DNA of 64,000 nucleotides from Silvimonas terrae. Its GTDB lineage: Bacteria; Pseudomonadota; Gammaproteobacteria; Burkholderiales; Chitinibacteraceae. The notes beneath the pieces were generated by a model. It worked only from the letters and a program-made list of their open reading frames with translations. It had not been told where the DNA came from and did not search any database. A program made the translations under genes and the position numbers. Location of the stretch: contig NZ_JACHHN010000005.1 of assembly GCF_014202765.1 (NCBI RefSeq), positions 176,603 to 240,602 on the forward strand, written 5' to 3'. Positions 52,768 through 61,456 of this stretch are shown here, piece after piece (the first letter of the stretch is position 1; every line of letters begins with the position of its first letter).

Positions 52768-54068
52768 TGATGACGCTTCCCCTGACCCGGCGTACGCCGT
52801 TTGATTTTGCCTTTGCCGTGTTGATGCTGGCGGCGGGTGGCTTTGCCTTTGCCCGCTACGGCCAGTATATGGACTACTACGAGCACGGCATTTTGCTGGG
52901 TGCCACACTGGCCCTCGTCTGGTTTGGCTGGTTCTGGCCAGCCATGCGCTATTTTCTGCCGGGCGTGGCGGTATTGGCCCTGATTGGCACCAGTAGCTAT
53001 CACGGTGATCTGGCCACCGCGCAGCATTCGTTCCTGCTCAAGTATTTTCTGGCCAGCCAGTCCGCCGTGATGTGGATGTGCGTGCTGTATTTCATTGCGA
53101 CAGCCGTGTATTGGGCAGGGCTGATCACGCGCTCGGAAACGGCATTGTCGATTGCCTCCGGCCTGACCTGGACCGCCGCCATGGCCGCGCTGACGGCACT
53201 GCTGGTGCGCTGGTACGAGAGCTATCTGATCGGGGCGGATGTCGGCCACATTCCGGTTTCCAACCTGTATGAAGTGTTCATTCTGTTCTGTCTGATCACC
53301 ACCTTGATGTACCTGTATTACGAGGCCCGGTTCAAGGCACGTGCCATGGGCGCGTTTGTGTTGCTGGTGATCAGTGCAGCGGTCGGGTTCATTCTGTGGT
53401 ACTCGCTGGATCGGCAGGCGCATGAAATCCAGCCGCTCATCCCCGCGCTGCAATCGTGGTGGATGAAAATCCACGTGCCGGCCAACTTTATTGGTTATGG
53501 CGCGTTTTCGCTGTCGGCCATGCTGGGCGTGGCGTGGATTCTGGCCTCGAAGATCGAACGGCGGCCAGCAACCCGTCAGGCGCTGCATGCGCTGGCGCTG
53601 GGCGCGGTGGTGCTGGCGGTGGCGACCGGTATTTACGGCGCGGGCTGGTTTGAGATCTCTGCCGCCGCGGCCCAACTGACCATGGGTGGTTTGCTGTGTG
53701 TGGCCATTATTCTGGTCATTGCCGCCTGGCCGGGCGTGATGGCGCAGCGACTGCCCTCCCCGCAGGTGCTGGAAGAAGTCTCTTACCGCGCGGTCTCGGT
53801 GGGCTTTTTGTTCTTCACCATTGCCACCATTCTGGGCGCGGCGTGGGCAGCAGATGCCTGGGGCGGCTACTGGAGTTGGGACCCGAAAGAAACCTGGGCG
53901 CTGATCGTCTGGCTCAATTACGCCGCCTGGCTGCATGTGCGCCTTGTGAAGGGCTGGCGAGGCGAGGTACTGGCCTGGTGGTCGGTGATCGGCCTTGCCG
54001 TGACTACCTTTGCGTTCCTTGGCGTCAACATGTTCCTGTCCGGGTTGCATTCCTACGGCGGCCTGTAA
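52764..54068 (+). CDS. ccsB: c-type cytochrome biogenesis protein CcsB (CcsA-type)
   Basis: 434-residue polytopic protein, haem-handling partner of ResB in system II. The haem-binding WWD motif GGYWSWDPKETWALIVWL lies near residue 370 with flanking histidines (WWMKIHVPANFIGYGAF and WLHVRLVKGWRG). Three consecutive ATG codons start the gene (52764, 52767, 52770); the first overlaps the resB stop. A strong terminator follows. Confidence 0.93.
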   Translation: MMMTLPLTRRTPFDFAFAVLMLAAGGFAFARYGQYMDYYEHGILLGATLALVWFGWFWPAMRYFLPGVAVLALIGTSSYHGDLATAQHSFLLKYFLASQSAVMWMCVLYFIATAVYWAGLITRSETALSIASGLTWTAAMAALTALLVRWYESYLIGADVGHIPVSNLYEVFILFCLITTLMYLYYEARFKARAMGAFVLLVISAAVGFILWYSLDRQAHEIQPLIPALQSWWMKIHVPANFIGYGAFSLSAMLGVAWILASKIERRPATRQALHALALGAVVLAVATGIYGAGWFEISAAAAQLTMGGLLCVAIILVIAAWPGVMAQRLPSPQVLEEVSYRAVSVGFLFFTIATILGAAWAADAWGGYWSWDPKETWALIVWLNYAAWLHVRLVKGWRGEVLAWWSVIGLAVTTFAFLGVNMFLSGLHSYGGL

Positions 54069-54095
54069 CAGGGCAAGCACGGCAAAGCATGCCAG

Positions 54096-54125
54096 AAGGG
54101 CGGGTCAGGTGACCCGCCCTTTTTT
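54096..54125 (+). terminator. rho-independent terminator after ccsB
   Basis: AAGGGCGGGTC and GACCCGCCCTT around AGGT, followed by TTTTT; 28 bases past the ccsB stop. Confidence 0.9.
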
Positions 54126-54433
54126 GCGTCGCCAGCTTGCGTACAGCTAACGCTGTCTGCCTGCAACAGAAAGATCACCGCGCAGCGGCTTCTTGTCTCA
54201 TTCAAATCAAAATTGTGGGTAGCAGCTTTCCGTGACTGCTTGATTGCAGTAAAAACCGTGTTTGCCATTGTTGTTACATCAGCTTTTCATGAATTACGGC
54301 CTCGCCCAAGAAGTGCCGGATTCCCTTTGCGTGGACATATAAAAGCGGCGTGAATACAACCCCGTACACCGCTGACAAGGCGAAGTAGAACGGGGTTGTG
54401 TTGACCGCAGGTAATCAGGGGGAGGTGCACCAC
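54126..54433 (+). promoter_or_regulatory. leader region with a perfect inverted repeat
   Basis: About 310 bases without a gene, upstream of the unknown gene at 54434. It contains a perfect 10-base inverted repeat, ACAACCCCGT (54356-54365) and ACGGGGTTGT (54390-54399), separated by 24 bases. A GGGGGAGGT ribosome-binding site follows. It could be an operator or a leader hairpin; nothing else is seen. Confidence 0.45.
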
Positions 54434-54976
54434 ATGCTGGATGTGATTTACCGCAAAACCCAGGCCGGTCTGACCGAGATTCAGACGCGTGCCAGCGGGC
54501 TTTCGCTCAAACAACGTCAATTGCTAATCATGATTGACGGCAAGACCCCGGCGCATGCCCTGCCCATGGCCATGCCGGAGAAAGACCTTGTTCACAAATT
54601 GTTAGAGCTGGAGTGGGACGGCCTGATTGAGCGCGCGGGTTCGCTGCCGCCCAAAACTGCCGCCACCGTTGCCGCACCTGCCGCAGCGCCGGCGCCGGCG
54701 GCTGCTCCCGCTGTAGCAGCGGGTAGCTTCTCCCTGGGGCTCAACGCCGTACGCATCAGCGCAGGCCAGGTGGCCCGTATTCGTTCCATCCTGCACATGA
54801 CCAACCAGAACCACCTTTCTGGTGAGCTGGACGAAATGATTGGCGAGATGGAAAACCTGGTGTCAGTCGCTGAGATCGAACGCTGCATTGCCCGCTACCT
54901 GGCGGTCATGAAGGGGCGGGGTATGGAAAGCGCGGCGCAGACGTATCTGGCGCAAATCCGGACGGTAGTACGTTAA
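54434..54976 (+). CDS. conserved-type protein, unknown, two-part
   Basis: 180 residues. The N-terminal half (TRASGLSLKQRQLLIMIDGK, then MPEKDLVHKLLELEWDGLI) looks like a winged-helix-type module. A low-complexity Ala/Pro linker (about 80-105) leads to a helical C-terminal half (QVARIRSILHMTNQNHLSGE). ATG 54434 sits eight bases behind GGGAGGT. I recognise no family; regulatory binding is a guess from the fold pattern. The end faces the convergent cobW-like gene. Confidence 0.65.
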   Translation: MLDVIYRKTQAGLTEIQTRASGLSLKQRQLLIMIDGKTPAHALPMAMPEKDLVHKLLELEWDGLIERAGSLPPKTAATVAAPAAAPAPAAAPAVAAGSFSLGLNAVRISAGQVARIRSILHMTNQNHLSGELDEMIGEMENLVSVAEIERCIARYLAVMKGRGMESAAQTYLAQIRTVVR

Positions 54977-55036
54977 AGCCGACTGGCAACACCGGGGCGA
55001 ACAGGTGGGCACCTGCGGCCCCGGTTTGGGTTTTGT

Positions 55037-56122
55037 TTATGCTTGCGGTTGGCTTGCCGGCACAATGCGGGCGGCTAGCAGGCGTGTTTCCAGCGCGGTC
55101 CAGTCTGGCGCATTCGCCCCTTCCACAATAATTTCAAAGCGGCTATCTCTGCGGTAGGCCGAGATATTGGCGCTGGGGTAGGCATCTACCCAGTCAAAGC
55201 GGTACCAGTCGCGCTCGGTATGAAACACACCTTTGGCGCGGGAAATCCCCGCCACGCCCAGGCTGTCCGGGGTCTGGAAGGCCTGGAACAGATCGGCGAT
55301 TGCACCGCTGTCAAACAGGGTTTGCGGGCTGAATATCCAGCCACAGGCGTGTGAACCCAAGCTAGACTGCGCCTTGCGTAGCGGCTCGTTGCCTTGCGGG
55401 GTGGCGACAGGTGCAGCGGCTTCTGCCTTGCGCCGCGGCGCCAACGGGTTGTGCGTGCCGACAGCGTGTGGCGCATCCTGCCAGCGCTCGGGGTTGAGTG
55501 GCGCGTCCAGCAACGCGGCGTCAAACAAACCGTTCTGCACCTGCACAACAGCCAGCTTGGGCGGGAATGCTGCACGTGCCATGGCTACGGCGGCATCCAG
55601 TTGGCCGGCGTCAGCCAGATCGGTCTTGTTGATAACCAGCACGTCGGCCAGTTCAATCTGGTCGCGCCAGGTTTCATTGCGGGTATAACGGGCGTCTTCC
55701 AGGTGACGGGCATCCATCAAGGTGACTACGCCACGGACTTCAAACGTGTTGCCCATGAACGGATCACGCAGCAGATCGATAATGCCGGCGGGATGACCCA
55801 GGCCGGATGGCTCGATCAAGATGCGATCCGGCCGCTTGCCCTGTACCAGCTTGTTCAGGTTGACGCGCAGCATGGGGCTGGTGGTGCAGCAAATGCAGCC
55901 ACCGGGCACTTCCGCCACTTGCAGGCCGTCTCCGGCCGCGGAGAGTGTCGCACCATCAATACCCACTTCGCCGAACTCGTTGACCACCACGGCCCAGAAT
56001 TCGTCAGCCGGTTTGCTGGCCAGCAAATGAGCGATAGAGGTGGTTTTGCCGACCCCCAGAAAGCCGGTGATCAGATTGACGGGGATGAGGGGTTGCGAAG
56101 CCACTTGAGGATTGCCTGCCAT
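55037..56122 (-). CDS. CobW/COG0523-family GTPase (metal chaperone)
   Basis: 361 residues. G1 is GFLGVGKTTSIAHL (about 20), the metal-binding motif is VPGGCICCTTSPM (CxCC type), then IEPSGLGHPAGI and the base motif VINKTDLADA. The C-terminal CobW_C domain follows (ICSRP-like end, FHTERDWYRFDWVD). COG0523 proteins deliver zinc or cobalt; the substrate here is not determined. Its start lies 52 bases inside the end of the ParA-like gene; GTG at residue 7 is an alternative start. Confidence 0.88.
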   Translation of the reverse strand: MAGNPQVASQPLIPVNLITGFLGVGKTTSIAHLLASKPADEFWAVVVNEFGEVGIDGATLSAAGDGLQVAEVPGGCICCTTSPMLRVNLNKLVQGKRPDRILIEPSGLGHPAGIIDLLRDPFMGNTFEVRGVVTLMDARHLEDARYTRNETWRDQIELADVLVINKTDLADAGQLDAAVAMARAAFPPKLAVVQVQNGLFDAALLDAPLNPERWQDAPHAVGTHNPLAPRRKAEAAAPVATPQGNEPLRKAQSSLGSHACGWIFSPQTLFDSGAIADLFQAFQTPDSLGVAGISRAKGVFHTERDWYRFDWVDAYPSANISAYRRDSRFEIIVEGANAPDWTALETRLLAARIVPASQPQA

Positions 56123-56721
56123 TGTTCCAGGTCACGTTCGAACCGCCGGCCCGGCAGATCAAACAAGGTGAGCCCTTTGGGTTGAAGTTGCACATAAAGC
56201 TGGGTATTGCGCAGCCAGGACAGTACCGGAAAGCCATAGCCCGCCAGAAAATGTTCCAGTTGCTGCGCAGCGTGGGTGCGCGGGTCGACCCGCATGCCGA
56301 CAATACCGATTTCCACCTGTTTTTTGCGCACCGTTTTTTCTTCGGCCAGTTGCGCAAAAAAGCCTTCCAGCGCCCACATATCAAACGAAGACGGTGCCAC
56401 CGGCACCAGCACACGGCAGACCGCCTTGAGTGCGGTTTCCAGCTTTTTGCCATGCAGACCCGCCGGACTATCGAGCAACGCCACGGTGGTGCCTTTGGGC
56501 GCGTGGGGCGTGGTGTCGCTGTCGATATCCCATTCGGCAATATGCGGATACTGTTCCGGACGCCGGGTCAGCCAGTAACGCGCGCTTTGTTGTCGATCCA
56601 GATCGCCCAGCGCTACTTTCTCTCCTTGCCAGGCAAAATGGCCGGCAAGATTGGTAGCGAGAGTGGATTTACCACTGCCCCCTTTGGGGTTGGCGATGAG
56701 GATGGACAGCGGTGTGGTCAT
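56071..56721 (-). CDS. ParA/MinD-family ATPase
   Basis: 216 residues with a deviant Walker [21 protein letters not shown] near residue 10, then [20 protein letters not shown] and [14 protein letters not shown] as the switch region. Short, single-domain ParA-like proteins of this type position cargo or plasmids, or assist other proteins; no ParB is nearby, so chromosome partition is unlikely. The start overlaps the pth stop by four bases, and its end overlaps the CobW-like gene by 52 bases. Confidence 0.85.
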   Translation of the reverse strand: MTTPLSILIANPKGGSGKSTLATNLAGHFAWQGEKVALGDLDRQQSARYWLTRRPEQYPHIAEWDIDSDTTPHAPKGTTVALLDSPAGLHGKKLETALKAVCRVLVPVAPSSFDMWALEGFFAQLAEEKTVRKKQVEIGIVGMRVDPRTHAAQQLEHFLAGYGFPVLSWLRNTQLYVQLQPKGLTLFDLPGRRFERDLEQWQAILKWLRNPSSPSI

Positions 56722-57326
56722 GGGGCGGGTTTGTGTGGTCTTTGTTTTGATTCGTCGGTATGCAGTTGTTGCATGGCGATATTCATTTCGCCCTTGAGCA
56801 TGCGCGGTAACAGGTTCTGTGCCCGCAGCATGGCAGCATCAATCAGCTCTTGTTCTTCCCGGCGCGGTGGCTTGAGCACATAGCTCACCACTTCGCCGCG
56901 ATCACCCGGGTGGCCTACGCCCAGGCGCAAGCGCCAGAAAGCGGGCGTAGACAAATGAGACTGGATGTCCTTGAGGCCATTGTGCCCCCCATTGCCGCCA
57001 CCTTGCTTGAGTTTGACCTGGCCGGCCGGGATATCCATTTCGTCGTGCACCACCAGGATCTGGTCCGGCAGGATTTTGTAGAACTGAGCCAGGGCCACCA
57101 CAGACAGACCGCTACGATTCATGAAAGTTTGCGGTTGCAGCAACCAGATGTCTTCCCCGTGCAAGCGGGCTTTGCCGGCAAGGCCGTGAAACTTGCTGTC
57201 GTGGCGCAGCGTGGCACCGCCTTCACGCGCCAGTTCATCGACAAACCAGAAACCGGCGTTGTGACGGGTGGCGGCATATTCGGCGCCCGGGTTACCGAGG
57301 CCGACGATCAATTTGATAGCAGACAT
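56718..57326 (-). CDS. pth: peptidyl-tRNA hydrolase
   Basis: 202 residues from the family start [20 protein letters not shown]; longer frames to 57410 are leader. The catalytic His is in RHNAGFWF, with the later NRSG-type stretch ([16 protein letters not shown]) and [20 protein letters not shown], which includes the conserved Asp and Gly loop. It recycles tRNA from stalled peptidyl-tRNA. In the leftward run rplY, unknown, pth, ParA-like. Confidence 0.95.
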   Translation of the reverse strand: MSAIKLIVGLGNPGAEYAATRHNAGFWFVDELAREGGATLRHDSKFHGLAGKARLHGEDIWLLQPQTFMNRSGLSVVALAQFYKILPDQILVVHDEMDIPAGQVKLKQGGGNGGHNGLKDIQSHLSTPAFWRLRLGVGHPGDRGEVVSYVLKPPRREEQELIDAAMLRAQNLLPRMLKGEMNIAMQQLHTDESKQRPHKPAP

Positions 57327-57409
57327 AAATACATGGCCGGATGCATCGGTGACACATCCGGCTAAGAAAGACAAAAACCGATGATAAAGGCTGGCGCGAA
57401 CGCCCGCCA

Positions 57410-58003
57410 CTAGCGAGGTGGCATGAATGGAATATGACGGATGACCCGGGGCTCACCGCCAAGGGTTAGATAGAGGGCGCTGTCACTGTAGATCTGCGGG
57501 GAGTTCACCGTAACGCGCCAGCCACCACACCAGGCCCAGCCACTGTCCTGCTGCGAAAAGCGCCAGTCGCCTGCATAGGGATTGCGGTCAAAACGTTGCT
57601 CCCACAGCTTGTTACCTTGCGCATCCTTGAGGGAGACATCGTAATACGCGACACCACCATCATGCTGTTCGACGCGCCAGCCCGGCCAGCTGCCGATCAA
57701 ATTGAGCGTCGCGCTGGATAACAGCTTTTCATGCGGAAGGGCGTTGGTGACCGTGCCACCGACATCCGTGAAATAAGGGCGATAGTCCAGTTGATCCTGG
57801 CGGGTATGAAACGGCGACACCCCCCAGCGCGGCCCTAGCCAGTACGCCAGCAGCAAGACCGCACAAAGTGCGAAGAAGCCCCGAAACCACGGGCGAAAGC
57901 GCCGGGGGGTGACGGGCATGCTGGCCAGCAAGTCGAGCGGGCTGGCGCGGTAGCGGCGGTAGTAGTCAACGGTGGAATCGGATTCCTGCTCGCTGTGGTA
58001 CAT
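57410..58003 (-). CDS. single-span membrane protein, unknown
   Basis: 197 residues. A soluble N-terminus ([20 protein letters not shown]) precedes one membrane helix at about 44-60 ([17 protein letters not shown]). A soluble domain rich in Trp and Gly follows ([20 protein letters not shown]). No family recognised. It is unusual between rplY and pth, which are neighbours in related genomes. No lipobox; the C-terminal domain is probably periplasmic. Confidence 0.65.
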   Translation of the reverse strand: MYHSEQESDSTVDYYRRYRASPLDLLASMPVTPRRFRPWFRGFFALCAVLLLAYWLGPRWGVSPFHTRQDQLDYRPYFTDVGGTVTNALPHEKLLSSATLNLIGSWPGWRVEQHDGGVAYYDVSLKDAQGNKLWEQRFDRNPYAGDWRFSQQDSGWAWCGGWRVTVNSPQIYSDSALYLTLGGEPRVIRHIPFMPPR

Positions 58004-58105
58004 CGAACCCCTCCATATACATTGTTTGCCTTATAAGTAAGTCCAACAATAGCAGCAGAAAAGCTCGCAGACAGCTAAAAGAACCCGAACTGACGTGATA
58101 GATAC

Positions 58106-58138
58106 AAAAAAGCCGGCTGGAGAACCAGCCGGCTTTTT
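58106..58138 (-). terminator. terminator after rplY
   Basis: AAAAAGCCGGCTGG and CCAGCCGGCTTTTT around AGAA, with T tracts on both sides; 26 bases past the rplY stop. Confidence 0.92.
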
Positions 58139-58163
58139 GGCAACGCAGATGAAGCGGGGCGAA

Positions 58164-58745
58164 TCAGTCGCCGCCCTTCTTTGCGTTGAAGGTTGCAACG
58201 GCCAGATCTTCGCCGCGAACCAGGGAACGGAGCTCAACACCAGCCGGCAGCTTGAGGTCGGAGAGGTGAACCGATGCATTGCCTGCACCGACTTCGCTCA
58301 GATCAACTTCAATGAATTCCGGCAGTTTGGTGGCGGCGCAACGCACAACCACTTCGTTCAGGATGTAGCCGATGGTACCGCCATCCAGCTTCACGCCCGG
58401 AGCCACATCAGCGTTCTTGAAGTGCAGCGGCACTTTCAGTTCAACGCTGGTGTTGTCGTCAACGCGCTGGAAATCGATGTGCAAGATCAGTTGCTTGAAC
58501 GGGTGGTATTGCACCGAACGCAGCAGAACCTGTTCAGCGGAACCATCCACGATCACTTTTACGAGTGCGGTGTGGAAAGCTTCGTCTTTCAGGGTGTACC
58601 ACATGCTGTTGTGATCGAACTCGACCGCAACCGGGGTTTTGCTGCCACCGTAAATGATGCCGGGCACCTTGCCGCTGTTACGCAGGCGGCGGCTCGCACC
58701 AGTACCTTGCGCAGCACGTGCTTGTGCTTGAATTTCGAAAGTCAT
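58164..58745 (-). CDS. rplY: 50S ribosomal protein bL25 (long CTC form)
   Basis: 193 residues, the long CTC form of ribosomal protein L25 with the N-terminal 5S rRNA-binding L25 domain (AQGTGASRRLRNSGKVPGII, then NSMWYTLKDEAFH) and a C-terminal TL5-like beta domain. Follows prs with a hairpin between them. Confidence 0.95.
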   Translation of the reverse strand: MTFEIQAQARAAQGTGASRRLRNSGKVPGIIYGGSKTPVAVEFDHNSMWYTLKDEAFHTALVKVIVDGSAEQVLLRSVQYHPFKQLILHIDFQRVDDNTSVELKVPLHFKNADVAPGVKLDGGTIGYILNEVVVRCAATKLPEFIEVDLSEVGAGNASVHLSDLKLPAGVELRSLVRGEDLAVATFNAKKGGD

Positions 58746-58831
58746 GGTTGTTACTCCATCTCAGTTAAACACTTCGCCACCCGCGACCAGGACTGGCAAA
58801 GGACCCGGGGGACTATTCCCCCAAATAACGC

Positions 58832-58866
58832 AAACGGTGAAACAGGTTTGCCCGTTTCACCGTTTT
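58832..58866 (-). terminator. terminator between prs and rplY
   Basis: AAACGGTGAAAC and GTTTCACCGTTT around ten bases. Leftward transcripts end in a weak T tract, so prs read-through to rplY is possible. Confidence 0.65.
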
Positions 58867-58893
58867 GTAAATCTTGTGCTGCCAGTTATGCAA

Positions 58894-59844
58894 TCAGTCC
58901 ACAAACAAGGAAGAGACAGACTCTTCGTTGTTGATGCGGCGCATGGTCTCAGCCAGCAAACCGGCAATCGAAACAATGCGGATACGATCGCACTGGCGGG
59001 CGGCTTCCGACAATGGAATCGTGTCGGTTACCACCACTTCATCCAGTTCAGACTGGACAATGCGTTCTACGGCGGCGCCGGAGAACACGGCGTGGGTTGC
59101 ATAAGCAATCACACGGGCTGCGCCGTGGGCTTTCAGGGCCTGGGCGGCTTTGACCAGCGTGTTGGCAGTATCGATCATGTCATCGATGATCACGCAGGTA
59201 CGGCCGGATACATCACCGATGATGTGCATGACTTCTGCCACGTTCGCCTTGGGGCGACGCTTGTCGATAATGGCCATGTCCACGGTCAACTGCTTGGCCA
59301 TGGCACGGGCGCGCAGTACACCGCCAACGTCCGGGCTGACCACCATCAACTGGTCGTGGTTCTTGGCGCGGATATCAGCCAGCAGAACCGGCGTGGAGTA
59401 GATGTTGTCGACCGGGATATCAAAGAAACCCTGAATCTGGTCAGCGTGAACATCTACCGTCAGGACGCGGTCAACACCCGCAACCTGCAACATGTTGGCG
59501 ATCACCTTGGCCGAAATCGGCACACGGGCAGAACGCGGACGACGATCCTGGCGGGCGTAACCGAAATACGGAATCGCCGCAGTAATGCGCCCGGCCGAAG
59601 CGCGCTTGAGCGCGTCGACCATCAGCATGACTTCCATGATATTGTCGTTGGTCGGCACACACGTCGATTGCAGGACAAACACGTCGCGACCGCGCACGTT
59701 TTCCAGCAATTCAACCGTGACCTCACCATCCGAGAAGCGGCCAACTGTGGCGCGACCCAGAGAAATGTCGAGGTGATTGACGACACTTTCGGCAAGCTTG
59801 GGATTAGCGTTGCCGGTAAATACCATGAGGCTGTCGTAAGCCAT
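58894..59844 (-). CDS. prs: ribose-phosphate pyrophosphokinase
   Basis: 316-residue PRPP synthase, full length. The family start [77 protein letters not shown] and the PRPP-binding loop [17 protein letters not shown] are all present. It lies downstream of the tRNA-Gln gene in the usual betaproteobacterial order. Confidence 0.97.
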   Translation of the reverse strand: MAYDSLMVFTGNANPKLAESVVNHLDISLGRATVGRFSDGEVTVELLENVRGRDVFVLQSTCVPTNDNIMEVMLMVDALKRASAGRITAAIPYFGYARQDRRPRSARVPISAKVIANMLQVAGVDRVLTVDVHADQIQGFFDIPVDNIYSTPVLLADIRAKNHDQLMVVSPDVGGVLRARAMAKQLTVDMAIIDKRRPKANVAEVMHIIGDVSGRTCVIIDDMIDTANTLVKAAQALKAHGAARVIAYATHAVFSGAAVERIVQSELDEVVVTDTIPLSEAARQCDRIRIVSIAGLLAETMRRINNEESVSSLFVD

Positions 59845-59909
59845 TTTATGCGCCCTGAAAAAACGAAAAGCGTGTAACCGTAGGAGTACACGCTTTTCTA
59901 TCTTCTAAC

Positions 59910-59986
59910 TGGCAGGGGAAGAAGGATTCGAACCTTCGCATGTCGGAATCAAAATCCGATGCCTTAACCAACTTGGCGACTCCCCT
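59910..59986 (-). tRNA. tRNA-Gln (anticodon UUG)
   Basis: 77 bases on the minus strand with acceptor arms AGGGGAG and TTCCCCT (one G-U), discriminator G and encoded CCA. Anticodon loop TTTTGAT gives UUG; T arm GGTTCGAATCC. It sits between ispE and prs, a conserved position in betaproteobacteria, and is probably cut out of their transcript. Confidence 0.96.
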
Positions 59987-60005
59987 ATAAGAACCTGCCA
60001 ATCAA

Positions 60006-60914
60006 CTACTCACTGGCAAATTCACGAAGCTTATGCTGAGCGATGGACCTGATTGCAAACCCGGTCATCTCTTCAGGAGTCGAGGATATTACATTATCCG
60101 CGTCGCTTTGTGAAGCACATATTGTGAACACGCAGCTTCCTGATCCAGTCATCCGCGCGGGCCCGAACTGGCTTAGCCATTTCAGACATTCAGCAATACG
60201 CGGCTGCTGACTCATTGCTACTGCCTGCAAATCATTTCGCGTTGCAGCAACGTTGAGGCCGCGCATTGTGATTGAGGGCGTATTTCTTGTCAAGCGTTCA
60301 TCTTTAAAAATTGCCGGGGTCGAAACATGGACTTGCGGGTGCAGCACCGCAAACCAGGCATCTGGCGTGTCATAGGCAGACATGATTTCGCCTACGCCTT
60401 CAACAAACGCATTACGGCCAAAGATGAAGAAAGGCACATCTGCACCCAGTTTCAGACCCAGTGTCATCAAGGCCTGGCGCGACAGTTTCACACCCCACAA
60501 CTGGTTCAGCGCCAGCAACACGGTGGCGGCATCTGAGCTACCGCCGCCCATGCCGCCGCCCATGGGAATGCGCTTTTCCACCCGGATATCGACACCCGCA
60601 CTGATATTGGCGTGTTGTTGCAAGAGGCGCGCCGCGCGCACGGTCAGATCATCTTGCGGGTCGACGCCCGGCAGCGGGTTGTGATGGACCACATCCTGGT
60701 CGGTACGTACACGCAGTTCGATGGTGTCGTTCAGATCAACCAATTGAAAGACCGACTGCAGCAGATGATAACCATCCGCCCGCCGGCCAATGATGTGCAA
60801 AAACAGATTGAGCTTGGCCGGTGCCGGAAAACTGCGCCAACCCTCGGGCGAGGGCGGAAAGTGGGCCAGCAGGGCAGATTCGGGAAGAGATGCGGGATGA
60901 ATTACGGTAGCCAT
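60006..60914 (-). CDS. ispE: 4-diphosphocytidyl-2-C-methyl-D-erythritol kinase IspE
   Basis: 302-residue GHMP kinase of the MEP isoprenoid pathway. Motifs: FPAPAKLNLFLHIIGRRADG, the ATP loop RIPMGGGMGGGSSDAATVLL and ARMTGSGSCVFTICAS near the C-terminus. It overlaps lolB by 13 bases, so the two are coupled. Confidence 0.96.
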   Translation of the reverse strand: MATVIHPASLPESALLAHFPPSPEGWRSFPAPAKLNLFLHIIGRRADGYHLLQSVFQLVDLNDTIELRVRTDQDVVHHNPLPGVDPQDDLTVRAARLLQQHANISAGVDIRVEKRIPMGGGMGGGSSDAATVLLALNQLWGVKLSRQALMTLGLKLGADVPFFIFGRNAFVEGVGEIMSAYDTPDAWFAVLHPQVHVSTPAIFKDERLTRNTPSITMRGLNVAATRNDLQAVAMSQQPRIAECLKWLSQFGPARMTGSGSCVFTICASQSDADNVISSTPEEMTGFAIRSIAQHKLREFASE

Positions 60915-61456
60915 TGCCAGTCAGAAACCACGATTTTCAAATCCAGCCCGTTCTGGCTGGCGTGAATGCGCCACGGCAGTTTGCCTTCCCGACCTGCGTC
61001 GCGCAGATCGGTGGCGTCGATTTCCCAACCGTTTTGCGAAATATGTACACCGTCGCTGGTCGGCGTGACCTGCGCGGGCGTGGCCGGATCTGCCTTGCCG
61101 CGCAGCCACCAGCGCATGCCTTGCACCGGCAATTGCCAACCGGTGCGCGCTTGCAGCAGTTCTTCCGGGCTACCCGCGCTGGTTTCCTTACCACTGGAGT
61201 CCATCAGATGCGCGCTATTGGCGTCAAAAGTCAGCCTGGCGACGGTTTGGCCCAGCGGTGTACCCAAGTCCAGTGCCGCTTGCTGGCCATCATCACGCCA
61301 GGTGAAATTGGCGATCTGCGAGTCATTGGGTACGCGCAGGGCGACACGGCCGGTGGCGACCAGTTCACCGGCCCGCGTCGGGGCAGCCGGCGGCGTAGCA
61401 CAAGCGGCCAGCCAGAGTACGGCCAGCAAACACCATAAACCCTTGAACCCACGCAT
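60902..61456 (-). CDS. lolB: outer-membrane lipoprotein LolB
   Basis: 184 residues from ATG 61456, with GTG 61459 as an alternative. Lipoprotein signal peptide with lipobox LWLAAC (about residues 13-18). The mature part has the LolB fold (TGRVALRV, then FTWRDDGQQAALDLGTPLGQ). It receives lipoproteins from LolA and inserts them in the outer membrane. The start sits on the stop of the upstream TPR gene (TGATG). Confidence 0.92.
   Translation of the reverse strand: MRGFKGLWCLLAVLWLAACATPPAAPTRAGELVATGRVALRVPNDSQIANFTWRDDGQQAALDLGTPLGQTVARLTFDANSAHLMDSSGKETSAGSPEELLQARTGWQLPVQGMRWWLRGKADPATPAQVTPTSDGVHISQNGWEIDATDLRDAGREGKLPWRIHASQNGLDLKIVVSDWQWLP

Noticed and set aside
52611-54080. 489-codon leftward frame opposite ccsB
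   Set aside because: Antisense shadow rich in His and Gln; the ccsB frame has a clear WWD motif and membrane segments.
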